The position numbers and the translations under genes were made by a program. The notes below the pieces were generated by a model. It was not told the origin of the DNA, made no database searches, and saw nothing but the letters and a program-made list of their open reading frames with translations. From Phycisphaerales bacterium (GTDB taxonomy: Bacteria > Planctomycetota > Phycisphaerae > Phycisphaerales > SM1A02): a stretch of 36,401 bases of DNA. Positions 25,391-34,600 of the stretch are shown here, in pieces (the stretch's first letter is position 1; each line of letters begins with the position of its first letter). The DNA is taken from positions 1 through 36,401 of the forward strand of contig VERO01000001.1 in assembly GCA_018882625.1 (NCBI GenBank), read 5' to 3'.

Positions 25391-26224
25391 TCAGCCGCCG
25401 GTGGCGGGCGTCTGCGAAGTGGCCAGGGTCAGGTGCGGCATGATCGCGTCCGCCCACACGGCGTATCCCTTGGGCGACAGGTGCAGCGCGTCGGGCATCA
25501 GCTCGGTCGGGATCTTGCCGTCCACGTCGATGAAGCGCACGCCGAAGTCCAGGAACCTCACCGCACCCCCGGATCCCGCCGCGGGGCCGGATGCAGAGCC
25601 CGTCGCAGGTCCAGACTCGCCCGTGGCACCGAACTCCCTGACCAGCGCCTGGTTCACCTGTAGCAGCTCGCCGCGCATCGCGTTCATGGCAGCGCCCCGG
25701 GGCAGGATCCCGCACAGGATCACGGTTGCTGCCGGCGCTTGCGCGCGCACGAGGGCCACAACCGCACGCACGCCGGCGAGAGCCGCGGCAGCGCCATCAC
25801 GCCCATGCCCGATGTTGTTCGTGCCGATCATGATCACGACGGCCTTGGGGTTGAGCCGGCTGAGCGGCGCCTGCGACAGGCGCCACAGCACATGCTCCGT
25901 GCGATCTCCGCCTACGCCTAGGTTGACTGCGCCCAGCGGCTCAATGCGCTCACGCCACACGGTGCTGCCCTCGGCCTCCCAGGACTGCGTGATCGAGTCG
26001 CCGATGAACACCACATTCGCGGGCGGCGACGTGCGCGCGCGCTCGAGCACAGCTGCCTGACGCGCGGCACCGCCTGGGTCCTCCCGCGGAGCGGGCACAG
26101 TGGAGACCTGGACGTCCGCAGCGCCTGCGGCAATCGCGGCAGCGCCGAGCGCCGCAGCGCCCCGTACCAATGCCCGAAGCGTCCGGTTGCGCCCGTTCCC
26201 ATCGCACTGTGCCGATGTGCTCAT
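25391..26224 (-). CDS. SGNH/GDSL hydrolase
   Basis: This 277-residue esterase-type enzyme has all SGNH blocks: block I FIGDSITQSW (Ser nucleophile), block II GVGGDRT (Gly), block III IGTNNIG (Asn) and block V PDALHLSPKGY (Asp and His). It is closest in style to the platelet-activating-factor acetylhydrolase-like group that removes acyl groups from lipids or glycans. The N-terminus has a basic then Ala-rich hydrophobic stretch (ALVRGAAALGAAAIAAG) that should be a signal peptide. A Gly/Ser/Ala-rich insert (SGPATGSASGPAAGSGG) lies between blocks III and V. Its ATG overlaps the stop of the upstream membrane protein gene (ATGA), so they are co-translated. Confidence 0.88.
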   Translation of the reverse strand: MSTSAQCDGNGRNRTLRALVRGAAALGAAAIAAGAADVQVSTVPAPREDPGGAARQAAVLERARTSPPANVVFIGDSITQSWEAEGSTVWRERIEPLGAVNLGVGGDRTEHVLWRLSQAPLSRLNPKAVVIMIGTNNIGHGRDGAAAALAGVRAVVALVRAQAPAATVILCGILPRGAAMNAMRGELLQVNQALVREFGATGESGPATGSASGPAAGSGGAVRFLDFGVRFIDVDGKIPTELMPDALHLSPKGYAVWADAIMPHLTLATSQTPATGG

Positions 26225-26886
26225 GTGCGCAGGCTATTCCACCCAACCACCAGATGCACCATAGCTGCTGTCAGCACCACCGGCGCGACGATGTTCAAGA
26301 GTGGGATCGTGGCCGCGAACGCTGCGAGTGACCCGAAGAGCAGCAGGGGAGCTCGCCGCGCACGGATCATCGCATCTACCGACTCCGGGCTGCAGCGCCG
26401 CAGCCCCACCAGCTCCGCATACTCCTGCCCGAGCAGGAACCCGTTCACGACGTAGTAGGCGATCAGGTACACCGGCGGCACCACCAGCAGCGCCAGCATC
26501 AGCACATTGGCGACAACCAGTGTCAGGACGAGCCGAGTGCTGCGCCACACACCTGCCATCAGCGGCACGCCGGGGGCGGGCCCGAGCTTCGGATAGTGCC
26601 TGCGCTCCACTGCGGTTGCGATCGGCTCGAGGAACAGGCTGACGAGCGCCACCGCGACCGGGGGAAACAGGAACCACGTGACCAGGAGGGTGGCCATGCC
26701 GCCCGCCAGTGCGATGGCCCAATCAAGCCACGCGTTCTGCAGGAGCTGCAGCTTGACCAGCACGTAGGGGACCAGCCACAGCATCAGGCCGAACAGCATC
26801 GCCGCCAGGGCCATGCACCCGCCCAGCACGGCAAGCACCACGGGATCACCGAGCTGCCCGAACGCCCGAAGCACCGACTTCGTCAC
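26221..26886 (-). CDS. EI24/CysZ-like membrane protein
   Basis: From the GTG at 26886 this is a 221-residue protein with four to five transmembrane segments in the EI24/CysZ order: LRAFGQLGDPVVLAVLGG at the start, a long hydrophobic pair, the cytoplasmic VSLFLEPIATAVERRHYP segment, then VLMLALLVVPPVYLIAYYVVNG and a C-terminal pair. CysZ transports sulfate; nothing near it supports sulfur use, so the substrate is open. The start is uncertain: an upstream ATG at 27012 would add 42 residues that are basic and not membrane-like. The stop overlaps the SGNH hydrolase start. Confidence 0.72.
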   Translation of the reverse strand: MTKSVLRAFGQLGDPVVLAVLGGCMALAAMLFGLMLWLVPYVLVKLQLLQNAWLDWAIALAGGMATLLVTWFLFPPVAVALVSLFLEPIATAVERRHYPKLGPAPGVPLMAGVWRSTRLVLTLVVANVLMLALLVVPPVYLIAYYVVNGFLLGQEYAELVGLRRCSPESVDAMIRARRAPLLLFGSLAAFAATIPLLNIVAPVVLTAAMVHLVVGWNSLRT

Positions 26887-27020
26887 GCTGAGCGTCTCGT
26901 GCAGTTGGTGCGTCGCGCGCTGGCTCAATCGGGGGAGAGCGTAGATCACGATGGGCACATGCGACTCGCGGCATGCTGCCTTGTGCCCATTTCCACGTGT
27001 ACCGCGGAGCATGGCCTCTT

Positions 27021-27026
27021 TACACT
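27021..27026 (+). promoter_or_regulatory. -10-like TACACT before chitinase gene
   Basis: TACACT is followed by 5 bases and an ATG at 27032, near-leaderless spacing like that at several other starts. It is the only intergenic space for the GH18 and barrel-enzyme pair. Confidence 0.4.
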
Positions 27027-27031
27027 GATGC

Positions 27032-28933
27032 ATGCACGGTGGCCGGCAGCAGCCGTCCGCCGAGCGATGGAATGCCCGCATGAACCGCTCCGAGCCGTGG
27101 CCTGCACGCACACTGATTGCCGCGCTCGTCTCCCTCGCGTGCCTGTGGATGGATCGGGCGGGGCTCGCTACGGCTGACGCCCCTCCACCCGAAGTGCGAT
27201 TTGAGGTCGGCAACGTGTGGGAGGGCGGGTACGGGGCGAACATCCGCATCTGGAATCGAGGCCCTGCGCCCATCGTGGGATGGACACTCACGTGGGACCG
27301 TGGCCCGACCATCGCGAGCCTCTGGAACGGCACTCACTCCGTCGACGGCATCCATCACACGGTGCAGAATGCCGGGTGGAACGCGACCATCGCAGCTGGC
27401 GCCACAGTCACTCTCGGCTTCACCGGCGCGGGCACGATGACTGACAACGTCACGGACTGCCGGCTCAATGGCGCCCCCTGCGAAGTGACCTACGACCTTC
27501 CCCCAGGCTGGTCTGGCGGCGGCAGTGGCGACGGATCGGGTGGAGGCGGTGCACCGCAGGTCGAGCCGCGCGGCCCGTTCTGGTTCCCCGAGGACATCGA
27601 CGGCAACCGCACCGTCAATGGCGCAGACCTCGCGCAGGTGCTTGGCGCATGGGGCAGTTCAGGCACACCAGGTCCCGCGTTCGCGGCCGACGTCAATCGC
27701 GACGGTCGCGTGGATGCCGTGGATCTCGCCGGCATCCTTGCTGCGTGGGGACCGCTCCCGCCAGAGCGGGTCATCGTGGGCTACTGGATCGAGTGGGGCA
27801 TCTACGGCCGCAACTACCAGCCCGCGGACACTCCATTCGAGAAGATGACGCACCTGCACTATGCGTTCGCGAAGATCAACCCCGACTTCACGATTGCACC
27901 GTTCGACACCTATGCGGCGCTCGACCGCTTCTATCCGGGCGACTCCTGGAGCATGCCCTTCCGCGGCACGTACCGGCAGATCAACCAGGTGCTGAAGGCG
28001 CAGCACCCGCACCTGCGCACGCTCATCTCAGTTGGCGGGTGGACGCTGTCGGGTCCGTTCAGCGACGCCGCGCTCACGCCTGAGCGTCGCGCAACCTTCG
28101 CGCAGTCGTGCGTCGACTTCATCCGCACCTACGGGTTCGACGGCGTCGACATCGACTGGGAGTACCCGGTCTGCTGCGGCCTCGAGTCCAACACGTACCG
28201 CCCGGAGGACCGCGCCAACTTCACGCTGCTGCTGGCGGCAGTGCGCGAGCGGCTCGACGCCGCGGGTGCGGAGGACGGCAGGCACTACCTGCTCGCGATC
28301 GCTGCGCCTGCCGGCATCGACAAGATCTCCAACCAGGAGCCGCACCTCTACCACCCATCGCTCGACTACATGACCGTGATGACCTACGACCTCTTTGGCG
28401 CGTGGGACCTCACGATGACAGGCCACCAGGCAGGGGTGTCGCGCAACCCTGCGCAGGGCAACTCGTTCACGGCGGTGAACTACAACATCGAGACGGCGAT
28501 CGGCGCATACCTTGACGCAGGCGTCCCCGCGCACAAGATCGTGCCTGGAGTGCCCTTCTACGGGCGCGCATGGCGTGGCGTGCCGCCCACGAACCACGGT
28601 CTCTTTCAGCCGGCGACCGGCGTCCCGCCCGGCACGTGGGACGACTGGGCATCGGGCGCCACAGGGGTGAACGACTTCACGCAGATCCGCGCGTTGCTGC
28701 AGGGCGGCGACTATGTCAGGCACTGGGATCCTGTGGCGAAGGCTGCATGGGCGTACTCGCCCACGGCACATGGCGGCCACTTCATCAGCTACGACGACGT
28801 CGAATCGATCGCGGTCAAGGGCGAGCTGGTGCGCCAGCGTGGCCTTGGCGGCTTCATGTTCTGGGAAGTCACGGGCGACCGTGAGGAGATCCTTCTGGAT
28901 GCCCTTGTCGACGAGCTCGGAGGCCGCCGGTGA
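27032..28933 (+). CDS. Secreted GH18 chitinase-like enzyme with CBM2 and internal dockerin pair
   Basis: The 633-residue protein has, in order: a signal peptide (LIAALVSLACLW); a CBM2-like domain (about residues 52-150: FEVGNVWEGGYGANIRIWN, VGWTLTW, GWNATIAAGATVTLGF); a Gly/Ser linker; two dockerin-like loops (DIDGNRTVNGADL and DVNRDGRVDAVDL, about residues 187-242); then a GH18 barrel with the catalytic DGVDIDWEYP, acid E377, plus LISVGGW, VMTYDLFGAWD and the terminal GGFMFWEVTGD. GH18 enzymes cut chitin or related beta-1,4-GlcNAc polymers. Dockerins are normally at the C-terminus, so the internal place is odd. ATG 27080 (MNRSEP) is a shorter start with a neater signal peptide. The stop overlaps the next gene (GTGA). 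Confidence 0.9.
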   Translation: MHGGRQQPSAERWNARMNRSEPWPARTLIAALVSLACLWMDRAGLATADAPPPEVRFEVGNVWEGGYGANIRIWNRGPAPIVGWTLTWDRGPTIASLWNGTHSVDGIHHTVQNAGWNATIAAGATVTLGFTGAGTMTDNVTDCRLNGAPCEVTYDLPPGWSGGGSGDGSGGGGAPQVEPRGPFWFPEDIDGNRTVNGADLAQVLGAWGSSGTPGPAFAADVNRDGRVDAVDLAGILAAWGPLPPERVIVGYWIEWGIYGRNYQPADTPFEKMTHLHYAFAKINPDFTIAPFDTYAALDRFYPGDSWSMPFRGTYRQINQVLKAQHPHLRTLISVGGWTLSGPFSDAALTPERRATFAQSCVDFIRTYGFDGVDIDWEYPVCCGLESNTYRPEDRANFTLLLAAVRERLDAAGAEDGRHYLLAIAAPAGIDKISNQEPHLYHPSLDYMTVMTYDLFGAWDLTMTGHQAGVSRNPAQGNSFTAVNYNIETAIGAYLDAGVPAHKIVPGVPFYGRAWRGVPPTNHGLFQPATGVPPGTWDDWASGATGVNDFTQIRALLQGGDYVRHWDPVAKAAWAYSPTAHGGHFISYDDVESIAVKGELVRQRGLGGFMFWEVTGDREEILLDALVDELGGRR

Positions 28934-31227
28934 GTGCCCGTGCTTCATGTGCGCTGGCCCCAGGGCCAGCCGCCATCGCGGTCGTGGCTCGTGCCGCATT
29001 GGCCGCGATCGGGGCATCGCTCTGCGGTGCATCCGCAGCGCCGGCCGCCGCAGCTACGCAGTCGTCCGTCGCCATCGAGTTTGCGCTCTCGAGCGCGTGG
29101 GACGGCGGCTTCGTCACCAACGTCCGCTTGCGCAATGATGGCACCACGACGGTGAACGGATGGACCCTTGCCTTCACGTGGTCTCCGCAGATCGTCTCGC
29201 ACTGGAACGCCATCCTCACCACCACGCCGACGGGCACGAGCTACCGGCAGGAGCTCACGCCGCTCGAGTGGAACTCCATGATCGCGCCGGGCGCGACGGT
29301 GACGGTGGGGTTCCAGGCCAACGGCACCTTCACGCCGACGGTCACGGCGTGCTCGGTCAACGGTGTGCCGGTCGTGCCCACGTACGTCAACAGCCCAGGC
29401 GGTGGCGGGGGCACGCCCATCGTCGAGATCGCCGGAGTGCCGGCGGCCGCTGACGCGTTCCGCATTCCAGGTGGCATGACGGCGCGCGCCCTTGCGCTCT
29501 CAAGCGGCGCCGATGTGAACGGCTGGAGCGTGCGCACCAACAATCCGCACGTGGTCCAGGTGTCAGTGGGCGCTGCTGCCGGTGGCGGCCACGAGCTGCG
29601 GCTCAGCGCGCTCGCGCCAGGCTTCGCGTCGGTCACGGTCGCCGACACCGGGTCCGGCGCATCACGCATCGTGGGCGTTGCGGTCGAGAGGCCCGATGCA
29701 TCGATGCCCGGGTTCCCTGCGTACCTCGCGCTTGGCAGCGTCAGCGAGGACATCGCCGCGCATCTCGACTACTTCCGCGGCTACGGGCCGGGTGCAGCCG
29801 GCGGAAGCCGCTTCGTCGACTTCCGCTACATCTACATCAACGGCGGCCCGGTGTCAGGATGGCGCACATGGACTGCAGTGCCCGGCGACCGTGCGCGCCG
29901 GTACGTGCGAGAGAGCAAGCGCCTGGGGATGATCCCGTGCTTTGTCTTCTACAACGTGCCTGACTCGGGGGAGAGCCTGCCGACCAACATTGCGCACCTC
30001 CATGACCCGCAGTACATGGCAGGCTACTGGCGCGACCTTGACCTCTTCTGCGATGTGGTGCGCGAGGAGACGGCGGACGGCTGGCCCGTGGCCGTGATCC
30101 TCGAGCCCGACTGCCTCGGGTACTTCGCGCAGGCGGGGTACTCGCCCGATACGCCGGCGATCGCCCCGCGCGTCGACATGGCGTACTCGACCGCAGGCTT
30201 CGACAGCAGTCCGATCCTCGCCGCAGGGGATCCGCGGTTCCCGAACTCCATCCCCGGACTCGTGCGCGCGATCAACCACATCCTGCGCCGCGACATCCCG
30301 TCGGTGCGCTTCGGGTGGCAGCTCAACCTGTGGGCCTCTCCGCCTGGCGGCTTCGCGGGAACGCCCATCCCGGGCAACGGCATTTGCCGGATGACGGACA
30401 TCTACGGCATTGCGGACGGTCGAATGCGCATCAGGGCAGAGGCGCGCGCGATCGCCGAGTGGTACGTCGCAGCGGGGGTGCTCGCTTCGAACGCAGACTT
30501 CGTCTCGATCGACAAGTACGGGCTTGACGCTGTGGGCGCGAACCCCGCGTGCGCCGCCGATCCTGCTGCCGGCCCATGGTTCTTCAACGCCGACCACTGG
30601 CACAACTACCTCGCGGTCGTGCGAAGCCTGCGTGAGGCCACCGATAGGCCCGTGGTGCTGTGGCAGATCCCGGTAGGACGGGTGAACTCGACCACCGATG
30701 TCGATCCTGCGGCAGGCGCTCCCTTCGCCCCGCTCGACAACTCGATCCAGCGCTACGAGGACAGCGCCACGACCTTCTTCTTCGGCGACACGTTTGACCC
30801 GGGCACGGCGACGCGGCGCGCGTGGTTCGCGACCAATGCTGGGCAGGATCCGAAGGTGAGCACGAGCGGCGCGCTCGTCACGTGGGGCGAGCACCTGAGC
30901 GATGCGCGGGATGTGGGCGCGATCGCGCTGCTGTGCGGTGCAGGCGTGGGCGCGAGCACCACGAACATCCCGCCCTCAAGCGGCATCTCGCAAGGACCGA
31001 CTGACGGCGGCTTCTGGATGAGGCGCGCAGAGCTCTACTACCTCGATCCGATCCCGCTCGATCCGCAGCCACCGGCGCCCGCCGACCTGAACGGCGATGG
31101 CCGCATCAACGGGCTCGACCTCGCGATGCTGCTCGCGGCGTGGGGAACGCCCGGCGCCGACATCGACGGCAACGGCACCTCAGACGGCGTAGACCTCGCG
31201 ATGGCGCTCGCGAGCTGGACGGGGTGA
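28930..31227 (+). CDS. Secreted CBM2 and dockerin-bearing barrel enzyme, family unassigned
   Basis: The 765-residue protein starts at a GTG inside the chitinase stop and has an Ala-rich signal peptide. A CBM2-like domain follows (about residues 45-150: IEFALSSAWDGGFVTNVRLRN, GWTLAFTW, IAPGATVTVGF), then a beta domain (about 160-255), then a large domain (about 260-700) that reads as a (beta/alpha)8 barrel with acidic strand ends: FVDFRYIYING, VAVILEPDCLGYF, FVSIDKYGLDA and PVVLWQIPVG. The EPD motif and the FYNVPDSGE segment recall GH6 cellulases, but the rest does not clearly match. The C-terminus has two dockerin-like loops (DLNGDGRINGLDL, DIDGNGTSDGVDL). Probably a polysaccharide hydrolase; substrate unknown. 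Confidence 0.8.
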   Translation: MSARASCALAPGPAAIAVVARAALAAIGASLCGASAAPAAAATQSSVAIEFALSSAWDGGFVTNVRLRNDGTTTVNGWTLAFTWSPQIVSHWNAILTTTPTGTSYRQELTPLEWNSMIAPGATVTVGFQANGTFTPTVTACSVNGVPVVPTYVNSPGGGGGTPIVEIAGVPAAADAFRIPGGMTARALALSSGADVNGWSVRTNNPHVVQVSVGAAAGGGHELRLSALAPGFASVTVADTGSGASRIVGVAVERPDASMPGFPAYLALGSVSEDIAAHLDYFRGYGPGAAGGSRFVDFRYIYINGGPVSGWRTWTAVPGDRARRYVRESKRLGMIPCFVFYNVPDSGESLPTNIAHLHDPQYMAGYWRDLDLFCDVVREETADGWPVAVILEPDCLGYFAQAGYSPDTPAIAPRVDMAYSTAGFDSSPILAAGDPRFPNSIPGLVRAINHILRRDIPSVRFGWQLNLWASPPGGFAGTPIPGNGICRMTDIYGIADGRMRIRAEARAIAEWYVAAGVLASNADFVSIDKYGLDAVGANPACAADPAAGPWFFNADHWHNYLAVVRSLREATDRPVVLWQIPVGRVNSTTDVDPAAGAPFAPLDNSIQRYEDSATTFFFGDTFDPGTATRRAWFATNAGQDPKVSTSGALVTWGEHLSDARDVGAIALLCGAGVGASTTNIPPSSGISQGPTDGGFWMRRAELYYLDPIPLDPQPPAPADLNGDGRINGLDLAMLLAAWGTPGADIDGNGTSDGVDLAMALASWTG

Positions 31228-31290
31228 AGCGCGGTGGCCTTCCGTCTCGGCCGTGACATCCCATGACGGGCAAGCCGAAGTGAAGCGGAA

Positions 31291-31364
31291 TGGGCGATAC
31301 TGGATTCGAACCAGTGACCCCACGCGTGTGATGCGTGTGCTCTAGCCAGCTGAGCTAATCGCCC
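31291..31364 (-). tRNA. tRNA-Val(CAC)
   Basis: Read on the minus strand the 74 bases fold into a cloverleaf: 7-pair acceptor stem GGGCGAT/ATCGCCC with discriminator A, D arm GCTC/GAGC, anticodon stem CACGC/GCGTG around a 7-base loop ATCACAC (anticodon CAC at positions 34-36), a 5-base variable loop, and T arm ACTGG/CCAGT with loop TTCGAAT. The 3' CCA is not encoded and must be added. Anticodon CAC reads GUG (valine), a frequent codon in this G+C-rich window. Confidence 0.93.
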
Positions 31365-31621
31365 GCGAAGTCGGGAAGTTACCGCAAGTCGGTCTCCGGA
31401 TGGGTCGATTCGGGGGCTTGTCCTGTTCCCGATCCCTACTTATCGGTACCGACAATGGCACATTTCTCTCAAGTAACCCACGACTTCTGCTGCCTAGATT
31501 CAAAACTACTTCCGTGTCGCGAGCACGGGATTATGTTGAACAAGCTGCCTCCGTCCGTTTGCCGGAGGGGCAAGCCGGTCGTAGCGCCGGCGGTTTCGTT
31601 CCCTTGAGCCGGACTCCAGAG
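31365..31621 (+). other. Lower-G+C upstream region of giant repeat protein
   Basis: This 257-base stretch holds no convincing gene. From 31441 to 31560 I count 59 G+C in 120 bases, well below the coding neighbours. It contains a perfect palindrome TCGGTACCGA (31443-31452), a -10-like TAGATT (31495-31500), and toward the gene two GC-rich hairpins: CCTCCG/CGGAGG around 31549-31569 and GCCGG/CCGGC around 31574-31591. If TAGATT is the promoter the leader would be about 115 bases, unlike the short leaders elsewhere. No riboswitch class was recognised. Confidence 0.4.
31495..31500 (+). promoter_or_regulatory. -10-like TAGATT before giant repeat protein
   Basis: TAGATT in a CCTAGATTCA context matches the CCTAGNNT look of the motifs at 8457 and 10313. 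No -35 was recognised. The predicted leader contains the two hairpins described for this region. Confidence 0.35.
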
Positions 31622-34600
31622 ATGTTCAGGACACCGCGCCAGCACCATCCATCAGGTAGTGAGTCGTCCTGGTGGGCGTGGTCGGTTCGGCGCCTCGCGG
31701 TAGGGCTCTTGGCGATCTCCGGTGCGTTCTCTGCATCGAGCGCTCCGTCAAGGGCCGACATCATCTTTGCAACCGGCAAGTCCACCGGGGACCTGATCCG
31801 CTACGACTCACAGGATCCTGTCGGCACGAGGACAGTGCTCGCGAGCGGAACGCTCAGCGCACCGTCTGCGCTCGCAATCGGGCCCGACGGCAACCTTTAC
31901 ATCGGGAATGCCGGCAACGGCACGACCATCGCTCCGTCGATCGTGCGACTTAGCGTGGGAACCGGCACGTTCACGACGGTCCACACATTCAGTTCGTACG
32001 ACATCGTTCCAGGCAGCATGGTGTTCCAGGGATCGGCACTACTTGTGGGTCGCGATCCCGACAGTGGCAATGCCGGTCCGGTTGTACGGTTGACGAACGT
32101 CACTGGTGGTACGGTTACCGTCAGCAACTACACGTCGGGCGGCAACCTCGTGAGTAGCCCAGGGCTCGCCATCGCGCCCGACGGGCGCCTCTACGTCAGT
32201 GATCAGACTTGGAACCTTCTCAGTTTGGTCGCAAGTGGCCCAGTCAAGCGGTTTGATGCTTCGGGCGCTTTCGTGGACGAGGTCATCGCCGACGGTGCCT
32301 CCGGACTTCAGGGTCCGGCTGGGATGGTGATCGGCGGCAACCAGCTGTTCACGGCGAGCTACATGAACGGCGGTGTACTTGCGACCAGCCTCGTCTCCGG
32401 GGCCACAACGAGCTTTGCCTCGGCGGGTGCGCCGTTTGAGGCGCGGGCACTCACGCTGCTCGCGGACGGCAGCCTGCTGGCCGGCTCCGGTGTCGATGGG
32501 TCGATTCGCCGCTTCGGCTCGGGTGGCGCGCTCCTTGAGACCTTCGCGACTGACATCGGGCCGATTGGCGGACTGGCTGCAGTCGTGCCGAATGGGCCAT
32601 CGGAATGCCCGAACGAGCCGGGCGCCGCGAGCATCTTCGTCGGAGTTGACTCGGACGGCGATGACTACTGCTCGACCGCGTCGGGCGGAACCGACTGTGA
32701 TGATGGGGCGAACGACGTATACCCCGGGGCTCCAGAGCTGTGCGGCAACGTGGGATTCAACAACGACTGCGACAACGCAGGAGCAAGTGATGACCAGACC
32801 CCATTTGTGCTGCATCGGGACGTGGACGGCGACGGGTACGGAGACGTCAATGTGTTCCATCCGCAGTTCGTCATTGATTGCGCGTCGAACTGGCCCGGTT
32901 ACGTCAACGACCGCAATGACTGCAACGACAACGACCGCTACGTCAACCCGAGTGCAGCAGAGATCTGCGACGGCATCGACAACAACTGCTCCAACAGCAT
33001 CGACGAGAACCAGTCGAACATCGACTACTACGCCGACACGGACGATGACGGCTTCGGGGCCGGCGCACGGGTAGGCAGCTTCTGCAGCGAGGCGGCGGCG
33101 CGGGTGCGCCTCAGCAACCCGACCGGCAACTACTCGACCACAAGCGATGACTGCGGTGCGAGCGACTCAGCGGTCTACCCGGGCGCGCCCGAGAACTGCG
33201 CGAACCTCGGCACGAACAACGACTGCGACGGCTACAACGACGAGACTGAGGTGATCGCGGCGGGGGCCGGCGACCTCCAGACCTTCTATGCGGATGCAGA
33301 CGGGGACGGCTACGGAAGCCAGTCGGATACCACGGGCTCCCCGTTCTGCAGCCGGCCCTCGGGCCGGTCAGCGACCAACAACGATTGCAATGACACCTAC
33401 GGCGCTGGCGCGCCCATTAACCCGGGCGCCGCCGAGACCTGCAACGGGATCGACGACGACTGCGATGGCACGGCTGACGACGGCCTGCCGTCGTCCGACT
33501 ACTACGTGGACGGTGATGACGATGGGTACGGCACGGGCACCTCGCTGGGCTCGTACTGCAGCGAGGCCGCCGCTCGGGTGCGCCTTGGCAATCCATCAGG
33601 CAACTATTCGACCCGCTCCACCGATTGCGCGGATGGGGATGCGGCTCGCAACCCGAGCGCCGCCGAGACTTGCAACGGCATCGACGACGACTGCGACAGC
33701 TCGCCTGATGACGGTCTTCCGTCGTCTGCCTACTACGTGGACGGTGATGACGACGGCTACGGCACGGGCACCTCGCTGGGCTCGTACTGCAGCGAGGCCG
33801 CCGCCCGGGTGCGCCTGGGCAATCCATCGGGCAACTACTCGACGGCAAGCACCGACTGTGACGACGCGAGCGCAGCGGCCCGGCCCGGCCTTCCCGAGAT
33901 CTGCGCCGACTACGGCACCGACAACAACTGCGATGGCGACCGCTACGACTACGACAACACGGCGCCGGACCTGATCCGGTTCCACCAGGACCTCGACGGC
34001 GACGGGTACGGCGTTGCCGGCGGATTCTCAGTTGAGGCGTGCGAGACTCCGGAGCCGGCCAACCGCTGGGCGACCCGCACCGGCGACTGCAACGACTCCT
34101 ACGCCTACATCAGCCCGCTCGGCGCCGAGGTCTGCGACAGCTACAGCACGGCGCGCGACGAGGACTGCGACGGATACGCAGACGACCTAGATACGGCCGG
34201 TGGCGCCTCGGGCAAGGTGGACTACTTCACCGATACCGACGGCGACGGCTACGGCACCGGCAGCGCGCAGTCGCGATGCGACCAGCCGGCCAGTACATCT
34301 GCGTTTGCGGGTGACTGCAACGACTCCTACGCCTACATCAGCCCGGTCGGCACCGAGGTGTGCGACAGCTACAGCACGGCGCGCGACGAGGACTGCGACG
34401 GCTACGCCGATGACCTCGATGCGCAGGCCAGCTCGATCGGCAACCGCTCCACGTGGTACCGCGATTCTGACAGCGACGGCTACGGCGCGCTCAACGTGAC
34501 GGCCGAGCGCTGCGATGCCGGGACGGGCTCGGACGGCTACTCGTACATCGCCAACAGCACTGACTGCGACGACACGAACGCCGCGCGCGATCCGGGCAAC

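Noticed and set aside
28930..31227. Firm GH6 cellulase assignment from the EPD motif
   Set aside because: Only short motif likeness is visible; the remaining strand ends do not clearly follow GH6.
31549..31595. Cyclic di-GMP riboswitch in the leader of the giant gene
   Set aside because: Two GC-rich hairpins are present but the conserved GEMM core segments are not.
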